A DNA stretch of 18,672 nucleotides from assembly GCA_934661765.1 (NCBI GenBank), contig CAKUJT010000051.1:1-18672 (forward strand), written 5' to 3'. The DNA comes from an uncultured Senegalimassilia sp. GTDB taxonomy: Bacteria; Actinomycetota; Coriobacteriia; Coriobacteriales; Eggerthellaceae. Below, piece after piece: positions 14,010 to 18,672 of this stretch (the stretch's first letter is position 1; each line of letters starts with the position of its first letter). A program made the position numbers and the translations under genes. The notes under the pieces were generated by a model. The model was not told where the DNA came from. It saw only the letters and a list, made by a program, of their open reading frames with translations, and ran no database searches.

Positions 14010-15332
14010 ATGGGTAACGAATCCTCGAATCTCATCACGCAAATCGACTTCGCCCGCGCGGGGCAGATCACGCCCGCCATGCGCGTGGTCGCCGAGAAGG
14101 AAGGCCGCAGCGCGGAGTTCATCCGCGAGGGCGTCGCCGCCGGCCGCATCGCCATCCCGGCCAACATCCACCACACCTCGCTGTCGCCCGAAGGCGTCGG
14201 CGAGGGTTTGCGCACCAAGGTCAACGTCAACCTGGGCATCTCCGGCGACCTTGCCGACGAATCCGTCGAGTGGCAGAAGGTCGATACGGCCATCGAGCTT
14301 GGCGCCGAGGCCATCATGGACCTTTCCAACAGCGGTAAAACCCAGGCGTTCCGCACCAAGCTCATCGAGAAGTCGCCTGCTATGATCGGCACCGTGCCCA
14401 TGTACGACGCCATCGGCTATCTGGAGAAGGCCCTCATCGCCATCAAGGCGGAGGACTTCCTCGACGTGGTTCGCCGCCATGCCGAGGATGGCGTCGACTT
14501 CGTCACCATCCACGCCGGCATGAACCGCCGCACCATCGAGTCCTTCAAGGAAACCGGCCGACTCATGAACATCGTCAGCCGCGGCGGCTCGCTCATCTTC
14601 GCCTGGATGGAGGCCACCGGCAATGAGAACCCGTTCTATGAGCACTACGATGAGGTGCTTGAGATTCTGCATGAGCATGATGTGACCATCTCCATCGGCG
14701 ATGCCATGCGCCCTGGCTGCACCTATGACGCAACCGACGCCGGCCAGATCGCCGAGCTCATCGAGATCGGCAAGCTCACCAAGCGCGCCTGGGACGCCGG
14801 CGTGCAGGTCATGGTGGAGGGTCCCGGTCATATGGCCCTCAACGAGATCGAGGCGAACATGCGCCTGGAGAAGCGCCTGTGCCACAACGCGCCGTTCTAC
14901 GTGCTCGGCCCGCTCGTAACCGATATCGCCCCGGGTTACGACCACATCACCGCCGCCATCGGCGGTGCCGTGGCGGCCTCCTCGGGCGCCGACTTCCTGT
15001 GCTACGTCACGCCCGCCGAGCATCTGCGTCTGCCCGATGCGCAGGATGTGCGCGATGGCCTAGTCGCCACGAAGATCGCCGCGCATGCCGCCGATATCGC
15101 CAAGGGCATCCCTGGCGCCCGTGACCGCGACAACCGCATGAGCGACGCCCGTCGCCGTATGGATTGGGAAGAGCAGTTCAGCCTCGCCATCGATCCGGTT
15201 CGCCCGCGCAAGGTCTTCGAAAGCGCCCCGCCGAGCAACGAGGGCACCTGCACCATGTGCGGCAAGATGTGCGCCGTGCGCACCGTCAACACCATCATGG
15301 ACGGTCTTGTCATCGATCTCGATAACGAGTAA
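14010..15332 (+). CDS. thiC: Phosphomethylpyrimidine synthase ThiC
   Basis: Radical SAM enzyme that rearranges aminoimidazole ribotide into HMP phosphate, the pyrimidine half of thiamine. The 440-residue product is the short form without the N-terminal extension of enteric ThiC. Motifs are [76 protein letters not shown] and [20 protein letters not shown]. The C-terminal iron-sulfur motif has Cys 414, 417 and 421 (C-x2-C-x3-C), one residue shorter in the second spacing than in E. coli. The ATG at 14010 directly follows the riboswitch; a frame-extension ATG at 13989 lies within the aptamer and is rejected. thiD follows after 33 bases. Confidence 0.97.
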   Translation: MGNESSNLITQIDFARAGQITPAMRVVAEKEGRSAEFIREGVAAGRIAIPANIHHTSLSPEGVGEGLRTKVNVNLGISGDLADESVEWQKVDTAIELGAEAIMDLSNSGKTQAFRTKLIEKSPAMIGTVPMYDAIGYLEKALIAIKAEDFLDVVRRHAEDGVDFVTIHAGMNRRTIESFKETGRLMNIVSRGGSLIFAWMEATGNENPFYEHYDEVLEILHEHDVTISIGDAMRPGCTYDATDAGQIAELIEIGKLTKRAWDAGVQVMVEGPGHMALNEIEANMRLEKRLCHNAPFYVLGPLVTDIAPGYDHITAAIGGAVAASSGADFLCYVTPAEHLRLPDAQDVRDGLVATKIAAHAADIAKGIPGARDRDNRMSDARRRMDWEEQFSLAIDPVRPRKVFESAPPSNEGTCTMCGKMCAVRTVNTIMDGLVIDLDNE

Positions 15333-15365
15333 ACAGGTAGCGCTGGCGTCAAAGGGAGGTTTCCG

Positions 15366-16175
15366 ATGAAAGCAGTGCTCAGCATCGCGGGTTCCGATTC
15401 AAGCGGCGGAGCGGGCATCCAAGCCGATATCAAAACCATCGCATCATATGGTCTATACGCGGAAACGGTCATCACCGCCATCACGGCGCAAAACACTTGC
15501 GGCGTGCGCGCCGTGCAGGATATTTCGCCTGAAGTGGTCGGAGCGCAGATCGATGCGGTGTTCGAGGACATCCGCCCCGATGCGGTGAAGATCGGCATGG
15601 TATCCTCCGCCCAGATCATCAACGTCATCGCCGAGCGCTTGCGTTTCCATCAGGCGCGCAACGTGGTGCTCGATCCGGTCATGGTGGCCACCAGCGGCTC
15701 GCGCCTTATCGAGCAGCAGGCTGTCGATGCGCTGGTCTCGAGCCTGGTGCCCTTGGCTGACGTCATCACCCCGAACATGCCCGAGGCCGAGGTGCTGTGC
15801 GGTTTTCCCGTCGTCGACGACGAGGGCATGATGCAGGCGGCGAAGCTGCTTTCCGGGAAAACCAACGGGGCCGTGCTCGTCAAGGGCGGTCATCGTGCAG
15901 ATACCGCCGACGACCTGCTCGTCCTGCCCGACGGCCGCCATGCTTGGCTGAGGGCGAAGCGCATCGCTACCGGCAACACCCACGGAACCGGTTGTACGCT
16001 CTCCAGCGCCATCGCAAGCGGTTTGGCGCAGGGAAACGGCATCGAGCAGGCGGTTCGCCGCGCGAAAGGCTTCGTACGAGGCGCTCTGTCCACCGGTCTT
16101 GACCTTGGGCGGGGCAGTGGCCCTCTCGATCATATGTGGTGCCACGGAAAGCCGCACCTGCCCTACAACGCCTAG
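15366..16175 (+). CDS. thiD: Hydroxymethylpyrimidine/phosphomethylpyrimidine kinase ThiD
   Basis: Ribokinase-fold enzyme that phosphorylates HMP and HMP-P to HMP-PP, the step after ThiC. The 269-residue product starts with [19 protein letters not shown] and has [55 protein letters not shown] and the C-terminal anion hole [14 protein letters not shown] with Cys210. No ThiE or other domain is fused. The ATG at 15366 has AAGGGAGG at 15352-15359. It is co-transcribed with thiC under the TPP riboswitch. No terminator follows directly; the first strong hairpin is more than 400 bases downstream. Confidence 0.96.
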   Translation: MKAVLSIAGSDSSGGAGIQADIKTIASYGLYAETVITAITAQNTCGVRAVQDISPEVVGAQIDAVFEDIRPDAVKIGMVSSAQIINVIAERLRFHQARNVVLDPVMVATSGSRLIEQQAVDALVSSLVPLADVITPNMPEAEVLCGFPVVDDEGMMQAAKLLSGKTNGAVLVKGGHRADTADDLLVLPDGRHAWLRAKRIATGNTHGTGCTLSSAIASGLAQGNGIEQAVRRAKGFVRGALSTGLDLGRGSGPLDHMWCHGKPHLPYNA

Positions 16176-16189
16176 GCAACGGTGTTCCG

Positions 16190-16520
16190 GCGCCACACCC
16201 ATGCCCTCGGCCACGCCGAAGGCGACCGATCGCGTTCGGCGCGGCCGCTGCTGCCGAGGCGTACAAGCCGGAAGCAGCGCTCAGGCGTCCGATCGCGCGT
16301 CCTCGCTGCCCGTCAGCAGCAGAAGCGCACAAGCCTGAAACAACGCCGAGGGGACCGATCGCGCGTCCTCGCGGTCGCTGTTGCTGAGGTGCACAGGCCG
16401 GAAACGAAGCCGAAGGCTTTCGAGCGCCGTCTTCGCGGCCGCTGTTACCGAAGCACGTAGGCTGGAAGCAACGCCCAGGCGTCCGATCGCGCGCCCTTGC
16501 GGTCCGGCAGCTGTCCGGCG
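16190..16520 (+). repeat. Degenerate 63-66-base tandem repeat (minisatellite-like)
   Basis: Units begin at about 16226, 16289, 16355, 16419 and 16483, with periods of 63, 66, 64 and 64 bases. Most open with CCGATCGCGCG and contain a conserved AAGCCGGAA-like core followed by an AGGCGT-like end. A partial tail of an earlier copy precedes the first at about 16190-16225, and the last copy fades out near 16520. Copies differ along their whole length. Periods of 64 rotate the reading frame, so a coding repeat is unlikely. Several units can form a stem between CGCTGCT-like and AGCAGCG-like arms. Confidence 0.75.
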
Positions 16521-16591
16521 TGGTCGGCTAAAGGCGTGCGCAGCACAGCGTGTCGTCGCCGTTTTTGCTGGCGTCGAAACGCTATAAACGC

Positions 16592-16679
16592 AAAGCGTCC
16601 CAAGAGGCTAACCGAGCCCCCTTCTTTTCGCGGAAACGCAGAAACGGAAGGGGGCTCGCTGGCCATCTTGGGGCGCTTT
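16592..16679. terminator. Composite long inverted repeat between thiD and the amidohydrolase gene
   Basis: The outer stem pairs 16592-16605 with 16666-16679 (14 positions, one T-G mismatch that is a wobble in the + transcript). The inner stem pairs 16613-16624 with 16647-16658 (12 perfect pairs, a C/G-rich block). The loop is 22 bases. The structure lies between convergent genes and could end both transcripts, although neither side has a long T run. A small AGTCCT-GTT-AGGACT hairpin at 16681-16695 overlaps the amidohydrolase stop. Confidence 0.6.
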
Positions 16680-16687
16680 CAGTCCTG

Positions 16688-18328
16688 TTAGGACTCGAAC
16701 ACGCAGCGTCCGCCCATCCAGGTTGCCGTGACGCGTGCATCTAAGATCTCGGCGTCGGCGCATGCGAGCAGGTCGGTGTCCAGCACCGCCATGTCCGCCA
16801 GCTTGCCTGCTGCCAGCACGCCCGCTTCGCCGTTGCGCTGGGCGGCGGCGTCGCTGCCGGCGGTATATGCGCGGATAGCCTCCGCGCGGCTGATAAGCTG
16901 CTCAGGGCGCCAGCCGCCTTCGGGTGCGCGCGTTTGCGGGTCGCGGCGCGTGGCGGCGCTGTACAGCACGCCCATGGAATTCACGTCCACCACCGGCGAA
17001 TCCGTGCCGAACGCAAGCGTCTCGCCTTCATCCAGCATGGTCCTGAACGGCCACATCAGCTTCACGCGCTCGTCTCCCAAGTCGCGCTCAGGGCCGCCCG
17101 GGTCAAGCGTCATATGCGGCGGTTGCACCGCGGCGATCACGTCAAGCTCGGCCAGGCGTTCCACGTCGCCGGGCAGGAAGTTCTCCAGGTGCTCAAGGCA
17201 GTTGTGACGCCCCTCGGGAAGCGGGCCGAATTGCGCACGGGCATCCTCGAAGATGTTCAGCGCCTCGTGGATCGCCGCATCGCCGATGGTGTGGATGCGC
17301 ACAGGGTAGCCCTTCTCGGCTGCTTGCATCACCAGAGCGCGCATCTTGTCGGGCTCGATGGTGGGCCTGCCGCAGTCGTCTTCGCATCGGGCGTTGCTGT
17401 AAGGCTCGGTCACCCAGGCGGTGTGCTGGCTGGAGACGCCATCGAAGAACTGCTTGAAACCGGCGCAGCGCAGGACAGGGCCGGTATAGCGTTCGGACAT
17501 CGCCTCGAACCTGCTCATATCCTCAAGCAGGGTGGGGAAGAGATTCACACGGCACGTCAGCTCGTCGGAGTCCAGTAGGCGCGCATGCACGTCGTCACGG
17601 ATGAAGTCCAGGCCGGGGTTGGCCATAAGCGACATGTCGCACACGCTCGTGATGCCGTTTTGCGCCAACGTGCGCAAAAAGCCCCGGTAAGCATCGGCTA
17701 TCTCCTCGTCGGAAAACGCGTTCATGATGCGCGGCATCAGCTCCATGGCGGCCGCTTCGCGTACGATGCCCGTCAGCTCGCCGTCGGCATCCCTGTCGTA
17801 GCTTCCTCCCGCAGGGGGCACGCTGTCGCGATCGATTCCCAGTTCGGCCAGCGCGCAGCTGTTGAGCCACAGCGTGTGCGCGTCGCCGGAGTACAGCGCC
17901 ACGGGGCGGTTGGGGAAGGCCTCGTCAAGCGAGTGCTTCGACGGCAGCACCGGCGGGTCCCATCGATACTCGCGCCAGCCCTGGGCCAGCAGCCATCCTT
18001 CGGGACGGCCCTCGGCGAAGCGCTTCATGCGCTCAACGCAATCGGTCTCGTTCTCGCCCAGGAAGTTCGTAGCAAGCGGGGAAGAGTACACCGCGGAATG
18101 GAAGAAGTGCACGTGCGAGTCATGGAAACCTGGTGCGATGAAAGCGTCGCCGTAGTCGATTACTTCGGGCTCGGTACTCGCGTCGGTCTCATGGGCTAAC
18201 GCAAGCGCATCTTCTTTCGATCCGACGAATGCGATCTTGTCCTCGGAAACGGCGATGGCAAGTTCTTCGGCGCTATCGGTCAAACCGGTGAATACGCGCT
18301 TGCTGCAAAGAATGCGGTCGATTCGCAT
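16688..18328 (-). CDS. YtcJ-like amidohydrolase (amidohydrolase 3 family)
   Basis: Metal-dependent hydrolase of the amidohydrolase superfamily; relatives act on N-acyl, amidine or cyclic amide bonds, and the substrate here cannot be told from sequence. The 546-residue product has a small N-terminal beta-sandwich half, then PGFHDSHVHFFHS with the metal-site HxH at His72/His74. Later come GFKQFFDGVSS with a lysine in the position used for a metal bridge, RIHTIGDAAIHEALN, NCLEHLEN, and FGTDSPVVDVNSMGVLYSA with the catalytic-type Asp. The C-terminal half completes the sandwich with GKLADMAVLDTDLLAC. No signal peptide is visible. The start ATG at 18328 follows AGGAAAGG (18345-18338) on this strand; the frame is open 36 codons further, but without a ribosome site. 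Confidence 0.9.
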   Translation of the reverse strand: MRIDRILCSKRVFTGLTDSAEELAIAVSEDKIAFVGSKEDALALAHETDASTEPEVIDYGDAFIAPGFHDSHVHFFHSAVYSSPLATNFLGENETDCVERMKRFAEGRPEGWLLAQGWREYRWDPPVLPSKHSLDEAFPNRPVALYSGDAHTLWLNSCALAELGIDRDSVPPAGGSYDRDADGELTGIVREAAAMELMPRIMNAFSDEEIADAYRGFLRTLAQNGITSVCDMSLMANPGLDFIRDDVHARLLDSDELTCRVNLFPTLLEDMSRFEAMSERYTGPVLRCAGFKQFFDGVSSQHTAWVTEPYSNARCEDDCGRPTIEPDKMRALVMQAAEKGYPVRIHTIGDAAIHEALNIFEDARAQFGPLPEGRHNCLEHLENFLPGDVERLAELDVIAAVQPPHMTLDPGGPERDLGDERVKLMWPFRTMLDEGETLAFGTDSPVVDVNSMGVLYSAATRRDPQTRAPEGGWRPEQLISRAEAIRAYTAGSDAAAQRNGEAGVLAAGKLADMAVLDTDLLACADAEILDARVTATWMGGRCVFES

Positions 18329-18425
18329 GATGGTCAACCTTTCCTCAAAACGTTGAAGGCCCGATTGCCGCATCGTCCCCAGCGACGCGCTTGCCGGCCT
18401 TTCGGTTTCGTCACATGCCAGCGAG

Positions 18426-18453
18426 GATATATCCAATCAGCCCATCATGTCTA
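18426..18453 (-). promoter_or_regulatory. Promoter of the amidohydrolase gene
   Basis: On the - strand TAGACA (18453-18448, five of six consensus positions) and TATATC (18431-18426, four of six) are separated by 16 bases. The -10 lies in the 10-base palindrome GGATATATCC at 18425-18434. Transcription would start near 18419, giving a leader of about 90 bases. Confidence 0.5.
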
Positions 18454-18498
18454 GTGCGATCACCCGGGTATCCAGAAGAGGCGCCGCCTAATCGAGCA

Positions 18499-18526
18499 TC
18501 GGGAACGCTGTGTCGCAGTTTCCCGA
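18499..18526. other. Hairpin upstream of the amidohydrolase promoter
   Basis: A 7-bp stem TCGGGAA/TTCCCGA at 18499-18505/18520-18526 with a small inner CTG/CAG pairing. There is no T run. It may be the end of a gene arriving from the right on the - strand, or nothing. Confidence 0.3.
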
Positions 18527-18595
18527 GAATCTCCGGCCCAGGATGGCCGGCGGCGTATCGCATTGTGCTCGCACTAACGTGGGCCGCCGATGCCT

Positions 18596-18672
18596 CAGAC
18601 CCAGACCCAGACCCAGACCCAGACCCAGACCCAGACCCAGACCCAGACCCAGACCCAGACCCAGACCCAGAC
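18596..18672 (+). repeat. CCAGAC hexanucleotide tandem array reaching the window edge
   Basis: CAGAC at 18596-18600 is followed by twelve perfect copies of CCAGAC up to the last base, so the array is truncated by the window. Because six is a multiple of three, it would encode an uninterrupted dipeptide repeat in any frame: Pro-Asp, Arg-Pro or Gln-Thr on the + strand, and Ser-Gly, Leu-Gly or Val-Trp on the - strand. No gene can be assigned, since the open frames beside it lack ribosome sites or family features. The rest of 18454-18595 shows no gene I can support. Confidence 0.9.

Noticed and set aside
16099..16460. Small ORFs across the 64-base repeats
   Set aside because: They appear in all three frames, have Arg/Ala-rich composition typical of GC-rich non-coding DNA, and the repeat period changes frame.
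16226..16520. CRISPR array
   Set aside because: The 63-66-base period is right, but there is no constant repeat with variable spacers; differences are spread over the whole unit, and no cas gene is present.

Overview
The window is high-GC DNA whose gene order points to an anaerobic actinobacterium, most likely of the Coriobacteriia (Eggerthella/Gordonibacter-like). The basis is the cell-wall and division (dcw) cluster murD-ftsW-murG-murC-murB-ftsQ-ftsZ without ftsA, followed by the Gram-positive/actinobacterial block pgeF(yfiH)-yggS-sepF-yggT-divIVA. The taxon is an inference from gene order and base composition, not from a database match.

Layout. Positions 1-12301 hold twelve genes, all on the + strand. 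MurD (cut at the left edge), MurC, MurB and MurG make the peptidoglycan precursors UDP-MurNAc-peptide and lipid II. FtsW polymerises glycan at the septum, and FtsQ, FtsZ, SepF, YggT and DivIVA build and place the division and growth machinery. PgeF and YggS are the housekeeping passengers usual in this block. Most genes are separated by less than 20 bases. The larger gaps hold GC-rich hairpins, and ftsZ has its own promoter behind a terminator.

Positions 12302-12830 are a convergent non-coding gap. It has a 45-base tandem repeat, a perfect 16-bp terminator hairpin and a nested 71-base inverted repeat. RNase P RNA (rnpB) lies on the - strand at about 12831-13183. Its promoter appears to share a near-palindromic -10 element with the divergent thiamine pyrophosphokinase gene (thiN). 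Next come a TPP riboswitch, thiC and thiD, giving a thiamine module that covers HMP-PP synthesis and TPP formation/salvage. No thiazole genes are present in the window.

Positions 16176-16687 are non-coding. They carry about 4-5 degenerate copies of a 63-66-base tandem repeat and then a long composite inverted repeat between two converging genes. A YtcJ-like amidohydrolase follows on the - strand. The right edge ends inside a (CCAGAC)n hexanucleotide array of about 12.8 copies, so whatever lies beyond is not visible.

I see no clearly new multi-gene system. The most interesting items are the rnpB/thiN shared promoter, the structured or repeated non-coding stretches at 12302-12830 and 16176-16687, the hexanucleotide array, and the hairpin within the 5' end of pgeF.
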